From assembly GCF_028622115.1 (NCBI RefSeq), contig NZ_CP097263.1, positions 9,125,501-9,189,500 on the forward strand: 64,000 bases of DNA, given 5' to 3'. The notes under the pieces were generated by a model. The model ran no database searches, was not told the DNA's origin, and saw only the letters and a list, made by a program, of their open reading frames with translations. This DNA comes from Kutzneria chonburiensis (lineage in GTDB: Bacteria > Actinomycetota > Actinomycetes > Mycobacteriales > Pseudonocardiaceae). Positions within the stretch are counted from its first letter, which is position 1, and each line of letters begins with the position of its first letter. This document shows positions 25,401 to 33,277 of the stretch, piece by piece. Made by a program: the position numbers and the translations under genes.

Positions 25401-28400
25401 TCGTCCAGGAGTTGGACGGGGTACTGGCCGCGGCGGAGAAGTCCGACTACGCGTTCATCGCGGGCAGCGTGCTGATCGCCGTCGGCAAGGACCGCGTCAC
25501 CGGCGAGCCGTCAACCAAGGTCTCCTTCATCGACCTGGCCCACCCGGTCAAGAAGGCCGACGGTCCGTCATTTGCCAAGTACCACAAGAACCTCGTCGAC
25601 GGCATGAAGAACCTGATCGAGGAGTTCCAGCACCTGCGCCCGGCGGCGAACACTGTCCTCGGCGAGGGCGCGTTCGACTTCATCGGCGACCCCGAGCCCG
25701 CGGAACGGCTGCGCGGCGCGGTGGTCTCGTCGTTCCAGAAGTACGGGGCCACCAAGGAAGAAGTGGCCAACCACCTGGCCGACGGCGCACGGGTCGAGGC
25801 GGCCTACAACAAAATCACGTCGCCGACGGAACGGGCCAACACGGACCAGGCGGCGGATCTCGTTGTGCAGCACCTGGTCGACGGTCAACGTGGTTTGCGC
25901 GGCGGCGCGCCCGATACGACGGTCGATTCGTTGTTGCGGATGTACCGCGATCCCGGTTTGCGTAGCGGCGATGTAGGGGTGATGGCGTCCGGTCAGCGCG
26001 GCGACGGTTTCGGCGATGCACGATCGCTGACCGAGTTCGTCGACCCGAACGGTGGAATGGCGCGGCTGGGCGACCGGATGGGCCCGATGGCGCAGTTCGT
26101 CGAGGGCTGGGCTCGTCGGCTGCACACCGACTTCAACTCGGTCGAGGACAAGTTGTTGGTGAGCGTGGCCAATCCGAATGCCCGGACGGTCGCCGGCGTG
26201 CGGACGATCATCCACGACGCGATACAACGAGCATCGGCCGCTCATGCTGGGCCAGGTTCATCCACAGTAGACGAAGTGATGGACAACTTCGTGCGGTTCT
26301 CCCCTTATCGCGACTCGGGATCGCGTACCGCCGTGCTGCTGGACGTGATGAAACCGGGGTCGCTCGGGGAGATCGAACGGGCGCTGCGCACCGGCATGAC
26401 CGGCGAATTCCGTGTCCACGACGGGCAGAAGTCCGAGCTGTTCGACGAAGACGCGCGCGCACTGGGCGAGATCGGGCGACTGCTGGGAAACTGGCTTGCC
26501 CTGGCGCCGGCGAACGCACTGCCGCCGGACGTGCGGATCTCCGCGGAAGTCGGGTTGCGGCTGAATCGCGGCAGCGGAGGCGTTCCGCACGCCGTCCTCG
26601 AGCGGCAGGGCAAGGGCGAGATCCTGCGGCTGCTACGGGACAGCGTCAGCATCGACCGGGACGACTTCGATCGGCTGCCGATCACGTGGTCCCTTGACCA
26701 CAAGTCCGACAACAACGTGCGGGCTCGGGTGTTCGCCGATGCCGATCGCACCGTTGACCGCATTCGGGATGCGCATGACCTGACGCTGAACTACACGCCG
26801 AACAGCCGATCCCGGTTCCCGGCCGCGACCGAGCGGGACCTGAAGTTGGCGCTGGGCGGGTTCGTCGCGCGTTTCCTCGAGGGGCAGGGCGCCGCGGACA
26901 TCAGGCTGCACCTCGGCGTCGCCACGAAGAGCCCGTACACCCAGGACCGCATCGACGACCTCACTTCCTTGGTACGCAACGAGGTGGCCAAGGCCTGGGA
27001 CGCACTGCGGGAGTCATACGGGCCGCCGGCGTTCAGCGCGCTGCCGACCAGGGCCCAGGAGGACCTGATCGGCCGGGTGCAGATCGAGCCGGACCCGAAT
27101 CTGCCCCGCGGCGTACGGTTGACCTGGTCCCCGCCCGCCGAGGTGGAGACCTCGGAGCCGCACCACGAAGTGCCTGGGGAATCGGCGATCGAGCGGTTCC
27201 CCGATGACCCGGCGGCAATGGACGCGGCGGCCGAGTTGCTCGGGCAGGGCGACCATTCCAGGGCGCAGTCACTGTTGCGGGACGTGCGGGGCAGCAGTCC
27301 GATGGACCTGGACAGTCCCGGCGGCCACCAGGGCTTCGACGACGACCTGTATTCCGCCACGCCCCGGTCGGAGTCGCCGGAACCCGATTCCGTAGTCCGG
27401 CGATTCCTCGACGATCCGGACGCGATGCGCGCGGCGCAGGACCTGCTCGGTCGGGGCGACGACGAGCTGGCCGCGTTGGCGCAGTCGTTCCGGCCGCTGC
27501 CGGCCCCGGTCGATCCACTCAACCGGTTCATCTCCGCCGAGGTGATGGCGAACGGCACGGAGTTCGTGCCCGGCACGGACGGCGTGCACACGTTCCCGGA
27601 GTACCTCGACGGACTTGGTGTGCTGCCGCCGAACGCGTTGCGGCCCGGGCTCTTTGTCGGGCCGGCGGCGCTGGGGGAGTTGGGCCGGCGGGAGCTGTCG
27701 ATGTCGTGGGCCCGTCGGATGATGCTGCGCCGGAACGACGACGGTAGCTACCGTTACACGGCCGACCAGGTCAAGGACGCTTCCGGGCGACTTGAGATCA
27801 AGCGGGACACGCTGGGCCGCTGGCGCCGCGCGGCCGAGGCCGAGCTGAGGGCCGGCCCGCCCCCGGCGGCGGCCCGGCCGTCGCGGGAGCAGTGGGACGA
27901 GCTGATCGGTTTCCGTCCGGACGACGGCGGGACGCTGGCCGAGCGGGTACGCGATCTCGGCTTCTCGGACGCGATCGACCGGAAAGCGAGCTGGGTCAAG
28001 GACCTGACCTGGGAATGGATCATGCGGTACGACCGCGAACGCATCCAGGGCGGCCGGTATCCCCTCGGCGACCTCGCGATGGGCGAGGCGATCGGTCGTG
28101 TCTCCGGCGAGAACGCCGCCGCGTTCAGCCGTAACAACGTGCACGACTTGCGGCACGTGGCCACTGCGTGGACCGCGGCGCCGGAGCCGTCGGCCGATCT
28201 GCGCGAGCGGTTCGTGACGGCGGATCCCCGTGGTGAGCCGTCCTCCTGGACGGCACTGAAGCTGGTCGACGAGCTGAAGGCGGAACTGGTCCGCCGCGGC
28301 GAGTTCCACGGTCCCGTGTTCGTGGTCGACGGGGACCCCCAGATCATCGCCAAGTACCGGCCCAAGTGGGAATGGGAATGGATCGAGGCGTTGGCCCGCA

Positions 28401-31400
28401 ATCTCAGGGCCAGGTATCCCGAGCGGGGCCGCGACACCATCGCCATCATGCTCGGCGGCCTGGCCAGCACCAAGACCGTCTGGGAGTGGGTCGGCGGGAT
28501 CGTGCGGCGACCGGCCGACGACTCGGCCCCGATCGATGCCGGCTACGGCTACCCGGAAATCGACCTCAACGAGATCGACTTCGACGATCTCGGCGATCCG
28601 GGCGTGCGGTTCGACGGCCCGGCGGGGACTGTGGAAGACCCGATGCCATTGAGTGACCTGGTGTCGCACAACGACTCTGGCGTCCGGTCGTTCCCTGGCG
28701 GTGCGTACTTCGTCGGCACCGACGCGGAGACCGAGATCGTGACCGACGCGTTCCACAATGGACTCGGCGATCCGGACGCGTTTACGGTGGCGGTGCACCA
28801 CAACAGCGAGGGGTTCCTGGTCCGCGGGCAGCGGGTCGACACGGCAGGACTGGGCCGCGCGCTCTCGGCCCTGGAGCAGGAATGGTCGCAGCGGCCGAGG
28901 GTGGTGCTGCTCAGCTGCGACGTCGCGGTCGGTGATCGGCTGGACGAGCTGGCGGCGGTGCTGCACGGGGCGGGCTACGAAGGTGAGGTCATCGGCCCGG
29001 ACGGGCCCGTGGAGGTCTTCTCGAACGGCCGGATCCGCTTGCCGGAAGGCGGTTCGTTCATCGCCATCGGGCCTGACGGCGGCCGCCGCGCAGTCGATCT
29101 GCCCGGCCTGCGCCGCCCGACGAGTGGGCCGCCGGTGCGCTCGGTGGTGATGAGTCCCGACGGTGATCGGGCGGCGAAACGGTTGCGCACCAACGATGGC
29201 CATGACGCGACGCCGCCCCACGGTGATGGCCCGCAACCGTTCTACGTCTTCGCCAAGCCAGAGGACGACGCTGCCGGGCTGGCGACGCGAGTGTCCGGTG
29301 ATGCGGCCTATCGCCAGGCCCTGTCGCAGGACCCGAATACGCCGGTCGCGGTGGTCGGCCTGGGCGAATCCAGCCGCGAGTTCGCCGAGGCGTTGCGGGG
29401 CAACGGTTCCTACCGCGAGGTGCTGGCCGTGAACGCGCAGGGCCAGTTCGAGCGGGTTTCCCGACTCCGCCCGGGTGACGCCCGTACGGTCGAGCTGGTC
29501 GACGCGGCCGGCAAGACCTACGGTGTCGGTTTCCCCGGTTCAGAAGGCACCGAGCAGGCGTGGGAGTCCAACGCGAGCTGGGCGACAGTGCACTCTCGCC
29601 GGCTGATCGCGGAGCGCGACGACGACGGTTCGGTCAGCTCCGAGGCGGAGGAGGACAAGGGCGTCGAGACGGTCGCGGGCTGGGCCGGCACGACCGAGGA
29701 CGGCCGCGCCGAGTCGCTGCACGTGATGCTGGAATCGGCCGGCGGCAGCCATGTCGTCATGCTCGACGACAGCGAACGGCAGCTCCCGGTCAGCAACGAG
29801 GAGATGGCCGGTCTGCTCCTGGCCACCGACGTTTTCACGACGGCGCAACAAGGACCGGTACGGCCGGGCGTCGTCATCGCCACGGACGAGCCCAGCGCGG
29901 GCCATGACCCGAACCCTGGCCTGCTCAACGCGATGCGCCGACTGGCCGGCCCACAACACGGCTTCTCCTACACGGGAACGGTATCGCAGGGATCGCACGG
30001 CGAACTGGAAGTCCGGCCGGGGGAGCACTTCACGCAGTATCCGTTGTCCCTCAACGATGTCAGGCACGTCTCGCACGGATCGACGTTCGGCTTCCCGGCC
30101 AGGCCGGCCGACCTCGCGCGGCTCCAGCAGCTCGCCGGCGCGGTCGACGCCGGCCGGGTCCGTGATGACGCCTGGGGTGACCGAAAACCGATCTTCGTCT
30201 CGGTCGACGGCGACACCGGCCACGCCAACCTGCGCCTGACCTCCGGTCAGCTGTCCGAACAGGACGGTGGCCAGGTCGCCCGGCTGCTGCTGAAGAACCC
30301 CGGCTTCAAGGAACAATTAGACCAGGACCCCGGTCGCCCGATCGTGCTACTGGCGAAGAACGGCGCGGCGCGCAACAACTTTGGTGGATTCGGCTTCGAC
30401 TTCGCCGGCGCACTGCGCGAGGAAGGCTACTTCCGGGACATCTACGCGCCGCCGGCCGAGATCGGTCGAGGCTTCGAGTCGGTGTCCGGCTGGCGGTCTG
30501 GTGATCTCAAGACGACCGTGCTGCTCAGCAACGACGGCACGACCGCGGTCCAGGTCGTGCGCTCGCCGGGGGACGACAACTTCGTCGCGTACCTGCGGGG
30601 CTGGGTCAACCACGCCAAGCTGGAAGGCTTTCACGACGAGCCACCGGTGCTCGTCGTCGGTCGGTCCACTGTGGATGGATTTGCGGCCATTCGCCGAGAC
30701 GGCAACATGGCCACGCTGACCAACGAAGAACTGGCCCACGTCCTGCGAGACGACCGGCAGCTACGCACGCTCATGGGTACGTCCCCCGAACGCCCGCTGA
30801 TGCTGATCGGCGTCGGCACGCCGATCGACGGCATCGACGGCTTCGCCCAGGCAATGGCCCCGGGCGGCTACTCCCGCACGATGCACATGCCGATCGGCAA
30901 CGTTGCCTTCGACCAGTCCGGAGCCCTCGTCCTCGCCGGTGGGCTGCGCACGGCCGAGCCGATCATGCCAACCCCCAACGACTTCGCCGGCTATCCGCAC
31001 GTCAGCCAGGATGGCGTCGTACACGGGCAGTTCTTCCCCAGCCGAGCCTTCGACATCCTGTCCGACGCGCTGAACGGCATGCGTTACGTCGGCGACGCCC
31101 AGCAGACCTACCACCGTGAGGTCCCCGGCGACACCGTCGAGGAGAATTCCCCGTGGGCCGGCCAGGATCCGTGGCTGGTCGACGGACACGGCGTCGGCCT
31201 GCACGGCCTCAACTTCGCCCTCATCACCGGTCGGCCGCACGTCCGTGGTGACGTGCTGACGTTGACCGGGCCGCAGGCCGCGCGGGCCATCTACGGCAGC
31301 GAGATCTTCCGTGCTGCCGGCGGTGGCGACCTGGTCGTGCTCGGCCACTGCGAGAGCAACCGGTCCGCGCCCGGCCAGTTCTCCGTCGCGTACTACATCA

Positions 31401-31519
31401 AACGGGCCTGGGAGAACGACTTCCGCCCGGTCACCATCTGGGGTGCCGACCGCGAGGTCCTGCTCAGCTCGGAAGGCGAGCGGACGGTGCTGGACGGCGG
31501 CTGGTTCGCCGAGGTATGA
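22493..31519 (+). CDS. giant multidomain T7SS effector: WXG-like, papain-like, IPK-like kinase and caspase/C80-like modules
   Basis: This is a 3008-aa protein starting 3 bases after its neighbour. (1) Residues 1-290 resemble the N-terminal export/channel domain of CpnT-like T7SS toxins, with hydrophobic stretches near 105-140 and 200-280. (2) Residues 300-570 are a Pro/Ser/Asn-rich linker with NHPAxQSGP-type repeats. (3) Residues 640-780 look like a papain-fold toxin: Cys667 in DTCFQVVVQAS, His738 in GHFTLAY, Asp754 in NFVDVKH. (4) Residues about 860-1035 match inositol polyphosphate kinases: LLDIKIGRR (Asp884 starts DIKIG), GSVLIAV, and FIDLAHP with Asp1014, then a LVDGMKNLIEEFQ helix. (5) Residues 1040-2040 are mostly helical and unassigned. 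(6) Residues 2060-3008 hold about six alpha/beta modules; the first (VAVHHNSEGF, VVLLSCDVAVG) and last (VDGHGVGLHG, VVLGHCESNR) keep a His/Cys pair. The gene has one TTA codon (30317-30319), so bldA-type control is possible. Domain calls are by eye. Confidence 0.88.
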   Translation: MSLMVPPDLNWVFYVIAGQAWPEGDEDAVRLLASEWDQAAALLEGASGGYSQLAGRVGDNVGGTVGNNFIDFAGPLGRSGASFATSARQIAAALRDYALNIEHAKYNILIQISVVAANILWAALDPFTAPLIPGIWAAGRDAVMEIEGSLAERLATLATELAKAAAFEASEEVAEEMLAQIIQIGQGNRDGLDIPQLLQNAALGAIGGIFAHGALGALGRADRKFHTQFTPTVYASAGVQGATQLVVGITGAVLFGGDLDDLGWSVVSGALTGAAIHSGFRAGNHFRPKDNSSGGPQSGPHGPNTVGGLDTKITTNPITVGSSGHTGTGHDQTGNGNQSGNGRTGDGPAENEDREGPAPQGDQPGHTAKDTPDPAQHSGPATGRSDSTTGGLPGFDDGARSTHPDQTQPPTGSGPALLNPNHPASRSGPAAVESNHPAATDLNHPASQSGPVATEPNRSAATDPNGPGARPDGATTDPNHPASQSGPAVVEPNHPAATDTQHAGSQPGPADTNRPASRSGPADSNRPASQTGPADPTRSASQTGPSAANRPAAQQGPAGGQSSSAEVTAKNPTPEPKIGHLPTPAPKIGWAEQFPVLDPNLAGGAAHHETVVGSNNHGLDHHQALTAPDGTSLSSESFRSPRDGNAYYTEVFHHLRAVDPDIDLDTCFQVVVQASFSIAEGDVYLSGPGGKITLGHAKELTGEPFRRATADDIVTHMENQPRGAMGVVFHAGDGTTGHFTLAYKDQRGVTNFVDVKHSSMDALHSGDTTGFMPLPWTGARPLGSSDVVLRAESTGGAGGHGGLTFRANKEIIQKPTNEPEVQTYSELRGGNPDAISEVVPPSYEVEQVEQRERDYGLVPPPRADGPEVFIDNITATMDDVKLLDIKIGRRTASKEELVQHGMSEADARKKKFKLKISDFVTGSDRRGYRVVDMTGLAESRLQAGRHSETHIQDFIPQDSPEVWHAHHDKIVQELDGVLAAAEKSDYAFIAGSVLIAVGKDRVTGEPSTKVSFIDLAHPVKKADGPSFAKYHKNLVDGMKNLIEEFQHLRPAANTVLGEGAFDFIGDPEPAERLRGAVVSSFQKYGATKEEVANHLADGARVEAAYNKITSPTERANTDQAADLVVQHLVDGQRGLRGGAPDTTVDSLLRMYRDPGLRSGDVGVMASGQRGDGFGDARSLTEFVDPNGGMARLGDRMGPMAQFVEGWARRLHTDFNSVEDKLLVSVANPNARTVAGVRTIIHDAIQRASAAHAGPGSSTVDEVMDNFVRFSPYRDSGSRTAVLLDVMKPGSLGEIERALRTGMTGEFRVHDGQKSELFDEDARALGEIGRLLGNWLALAPANALPPDVRISAEVGLRLNRGSGGVPHAVLERQGKGEILRLLRDSVSIDRDDFDRLPITWSLDHKSDNNVRARVFADADRTVDRIRDAHDLTLNYTPNSRSRFPAATERDLKLALGGFVARFLEGQGAADIRLHLGVATKSPYTQDRIDDLTSLVRNEVAKAWDALRESYGPPAFSALPTRAQEDLIGRVQIEPDPNLPRGVRLTWSPPAEVETSEPHHEVPGESAIERFPDDPAAMDAAAELLGQGDHSRAQSLLRDVRGSSPMDLDSPGGHQGFDDDLYSATPRSESPEPDSVVRRFLDDPDAMRAAQDLLGRGDDELAALAQSFRPLPAPVDPLNRFISAEVMANGTEFVPGTDGVHTFPEYLDGLGVLPPNALRPGLFVGPAALGELGRRELSMSWARRMMLRRNDDGSYRYTADQVKDASGRLEIKRDTLGRWRRAAEAELRAGPPPAAARPSREQWDELIGFRPDDGGTLAERVRDLGFSDAIDRKASWVKDLTWEWIMRYDRERIQGGRYPLGDLAMGEAIGRVSGENAAAFSRNNVHDLRHVATAWTAAPEPSADLRERFVTADPRGEPSSWTALKLVDELKAELVRRGEFHGPVFVVDGDPQIIAKYRPKWEWEWIEALARNLRARYPERGRDTIAIMLGGLASTKTVWEWVGGIVRRPADDSAPIDAGYGYPEIDLNEIDFDDLGDPGVRFDGPAGTVEDPMPLSDLVSHNDSGVRSFPGGAYFVGTDAETEIVTDAFHNGLGDPDAFTVAVHHNSEGFLVRGQRVDTAGLGRALSALEQEWSQRPRVVLLSCDVAVGDRLDELAAVLHGAGYEGEVIGPDGPVEVFSNGRIRLPEGGSFIAIGPDGGRRAVDLPGLRRPTSGPPVRSVVMSPDGDRAAKRLRTNDGHDATPPHGDGPQPFYVFAKPEDDAAGLATRVSGDAAYRQALSQDPNTPVAVVGLGESSREFAEALRGNGSYREVLAVNAQGQFERVSRLRPGDARTVELVDAAGKTYGVGFPGSEGTEQAWESNASWATVHSRRLIAERDDDGSVSSEAEEDKGVETVAGWAGTTEDGRAESLHVMLESAGGSHVVMLDDSERQLPVSNEEMAGLLLATDVFTTAQQGPVRPGVVIATDEPSAGHDPNPGLLNAMRRLAGPQHGFSYTGTVSQGSHGELEVRPGEHFTQYPLSLNDVRHVSHGSTFGFPARPADLARLQQLAGAVDAGRVRDDAWGDRKPIFVSVDGDTGHANLRLTSGQLSEQDGGQVARLLLKNPGFKEQLDQDPGRPIVLLAKNGAARNNFGGFGFDFAGALREEGYFRDIYAPPAEIGRGFESVSGWRSGDLKTTVLLSNDGTTAVQVVRSPGDDNFVAYLRGWVNHAKLEGFHDEPPVLVVGRSTVDGFAAIRRDGNMATLTNEELAHVLRDDRQLRTLMGTSPERPLMLIGVGTPIDGIDGFAQAMAPGGYSRTMHMPIGNVAFDQSGALVLAGGLRTAEPIMPTPNDFAGYPHVSQDGVVHGQFFPSRAFDILSDALNGMRYVGDAQQTYHREVPGDTVEENSPWAGQDPWLVDGHGVGLHGLNFALITGRPHVRGDVLTLTGPQAARAIYGSEIFRAAGGGDLVVLGHCESNRSAPGQFSVAYYIKRAWENDFRPVTIWGADREVLLSSEGERTVLDGGWFAEV

Positions 31520-31533
31520 ACAGAGGGAAACCC

Positions 31534-32139
31534 ATGGATACTCAGGACTTCTTCCTACTGATGGACCCGTCCTGGAACCCCGACCGTGGCACACCGCCGG
31601 CCGAGGCGGTCGTCGGGCTGTGGCCGGTGGAGGACGGCACGGTCGGCAAGTTCCGGTCCAATCCACAGTACGTTGCCACGGACGGGAATTCGCCGTCGGA
31701 TCCGCTGGACGCGGTGCTACGCCTTGCCTTGCGCGGCCGGGCCGAGGCCCGTCACATCCAACTGATGCTCCGCGACTCCCTGTTCGACCTGGCCATGAAC
31801 GGCGACGGCCGCCCGCTGGTCACGACGTCCCCGGACGACGTGCCGTGCGTGGTGGTGGCCAGCGGCGAGCCGCACGGACAGCGGGTCAGTGCGCCGCGCT
31901 GGCGGCGCGTCGATCTGGGCGACCTGGTGGTACTGCTGGCCGACGGCGTGGACGTGCTGTTCAATCCGGGCGGCCCGGCCTCGGTCCGGCTCACCGGCGA
32001 TTTCCTGCGCGAGACCATGATGCTCGGCGACGATCTTGTTGCTGAGGGGTTTCCCGACAACTCGGCGGCCCGGGCTCGGCGACGGCCCGCTGCCGACAAC
32101 TTCTCCCTAATGTCGTTGGCACACCGGGAAAAGGACTGA
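31534..32139 (+). CDS. type VII secretion system-associated protein
   Basis: This 201-aa cytosolic alpha/beta protein begins DTQDFFLLMDPSWNP and contains PPAEAVVGLWPVEDGTVGKF, PSDPLDAVLRLALRG and VDVLFNPGGPASVRL. The same sequence pattern recurs in proteins annotated as T7SS-associated next to actinobacterial ESX effectors; their role is not known, with chaperone or immunity function possible. The ATG at 31534 is preferred because AGAGGGA lies 8 bases upstream. An in-frame ATG at 31516 overlaps the effector stop and would add six residues. Translation is probably coupled to the effector. Confidence 0.8.
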   Translation: MDTQDFFLLMDPSWNPDRGTPPAEAVVGLWPVEDGTVGKFRSNPQYVATDGNSPSDPLDAVLRLALRGRAEARHIQLMLRDSLFDLAMNGDGRPLVTTSPDDVPCVVVASGEPHGQRVSAPRWRRVDLGDLVVLLADGVDVLFNPGGPASVRLTGDFLRETMMLGDDLVAEGFPDNSAARARRRPAADNFSLMSLAHREKD

Positions 32140-32148
32140 GGAGATCAC

Positions 32149-32514
32149 ATGCTTTCATTGGTGGCCAAGGCCGCGGCCGCGCTGGCCCTGCCCGTTGTCG
32201 CGCTGACGATGGCCCCCGCGGTGGCCGACGCCGCGCCGGCCGGCGGTGGCGCGGCGCTGTGCGTCGACGGCGGCGCCGACTACTCCGCGGTGTTGCAGTG
32301 GCCCAACCGTGGCGGCCTGGAGACCACCGTCGTCCAGCCGGGGCAGTGCAGCAGCTGGGGCCCGGACGAGCGTGGCGAGCTCATCGTGGTGCTGGCCAAC
32401 TACCGCGGCGCGACCATCAACCTCGGCCACTGGTTCGGCGGCGGCTTCTACGAGACCGCCCATGCACACGGCACCTTCGTCGGTGGCACGGCGAACTTCA
32501 CCGTGAACTTCTGA
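32149..32514 (+). CDS. small secreted protein of unknown function
   Basis: This 121-aa protein has a signal peptide (basic start, hydrophobic ALALPVVALTMAPAVADA, likely cleavage after ADAAPA near residue 30). The mature part of about 90 residues is rich in Gly and aromatic residues, with two cysteines (LCVDGGADY and QPGQCSSWG) that could form a disulfide. No known family is recognised. It follows the T7SS-associated gene by 9 bases with a strong GAGGAGATCAC ribosome site and closes the operon before a terminator. Whether it is functionally linked to the effector is unknown. Confidence 0.8.
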   Translation: MLSLVAKAAAALALPVVALTMAPAVADAAPAGGGAALCVDGGADYSAVLQWPNRGGLETTVVQPGQCSSWGPDERGELIVVLANYRGATINLGHWFGGGFYETAHAHGTFVGGTANFTVNF

Positions 32515-32550
32515 GCAGCCTTCTGCGGACTCCGCCAGGTTCGCAGTCAT

Positions 32551-32592
32551 GTCGGCGGCGCGTCCGTACCCCCAGTTGGACGCGCCGCCGAC
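32551..32592. terminator. bidirectional hairpin terminator
   Basis: GTCGGCGGCGCGTCC (32551-32565) and its perfect complement at 32578-32592 form a 15-bp GC-rich stem with a 12-base loop. It lies exactly between the convergent ends of the secreted-protein gene (32514) and the LuxR gene (32593). There is no T-run, as is common in high-GC actinomycetes. Confidence 0.8.
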
Positions 32593-33231
32593 CTATACGA
32601 CGCCGGCGCGCAGCGCATAGGCGACGGCGTGGGCCCGCGTGGTGAGGTGGTAGCGGGTCATCATGCCGTGCAGCACGTACTTCACGGTCCGCTCCGAGTA
32701 CGACAGCGTGGCGGCGATCTCGTCGGTGCCCATGCCGTCGGCCAGCAGCCGCAGCACGTCGCGCTCACGGGCGCCGAGCCCGGTCATGGTCAGCCCGTTG
32801 GGCTCGAGCACGTCACGGCGCATGCGGGCAAGCTCGGTGAGCAACTCGCCCTGCATGGCCGGCGGCAGGAACGCCACGCCGCTGTGCACGGCGAGGACGG
32901 CGTGCACCAGCCGCGCCGGCTGAAGGCCCTCGCGCGGCAGTACCGCCGCCACCCCGCACTCCACGGCGATCAGCGGGCTCACCGCGCGGTAGTCGTCGGT
33001 GACGAGCACACAGCGCGGCGCCGGCGACAGCTCGCGGATCGCGCGGACCCACGAGTACGTGGCGTCCTCGCCGGTCTCCTCGACGATGACGACGACCTCC
33101 GCCTCGGCCGCGTCGGCGACCACGCGCAGGCGGTGCTCGCCGTCGAGCAGGCCGGCGGTGCCGTATGCACTCAGTGGATCGGCGGCGTGCACGGCGACAG
33201 TGACAGCGGGTGCGGGGCGCGACGGAATCAT
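32593..33231 (-). CDS. LuxR/NarL-like regulator with degenerate receiver
   Basis: From the ATG at 33231 this is a 212-aa protein. Residues 1-130 form a receiver-like alpha/beta domain (VTVAVHAADPLSAYGTAGLL) without a clear phospho-Asp pocket. The last 60 residues are a LuxR helix-turn-helix (LGARERDVLRLLADGMGTDE, then YSERTVKYVLHGMMTRYHL). It probably binds DNA without a partner kinase. It is paired with a homologous gene immediately upstream on the same strand. The ATG is chosen because a conserved upstream element (33237-33264) ends just before it; a TTG start 39 bases earlier would read through that element. Confidence 0.85.
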   Translation of the reverse strand: MIPSRPAPAVTVAVHAADPLSAYGTAGLLDGEHRLRVVADAAEAEVVVIVEETGEDATYSWVRAIRELSPAPRCVLVTDDYRAVSPLIAVECGVAAVLPREGLQPARLVHAVLAVHSGVAFLPPAMQGELLTELARMRRDVLEPNGLTMTGLGARERDVLRLLADGMGTDEIAATLSYSERTVKYVLHGMMTRYHLTTRAHAVAYALRAGVV

Positions 33232-33236
33232 GGGAT

Positions 33237-33264
33237 CCAGTGTGCGAGCCGGCACTTCACAGTC
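33237..33264 (-). promoter_or_regulatory. conserved upstream element, diverged copy
   Basis: Read on the minus strand, GTGAAGTG, CTCGC and CTGG occur in the same order and nearly the same spacing as in the elements at 33919-33948 and 38340-38369. It lies 5 bases before the ATG at 33231. This is presumed to be a promoter or operator shared by the local regulators; no protein has been identified that binds it. Confidence 0.45.
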
Positions 33265-33277
33265 GCTCAACCGAGCG

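Noticed and set aside
27670-28500. Helix-turn-helix-like repeats in the middle of the giant effector
   Set aside because: Trp-rich helical segments recur (RDTLGRWRRAAE, ENAAAFSRNNV, TKTVWEWVGG), but no domain could be confirmed by eye.
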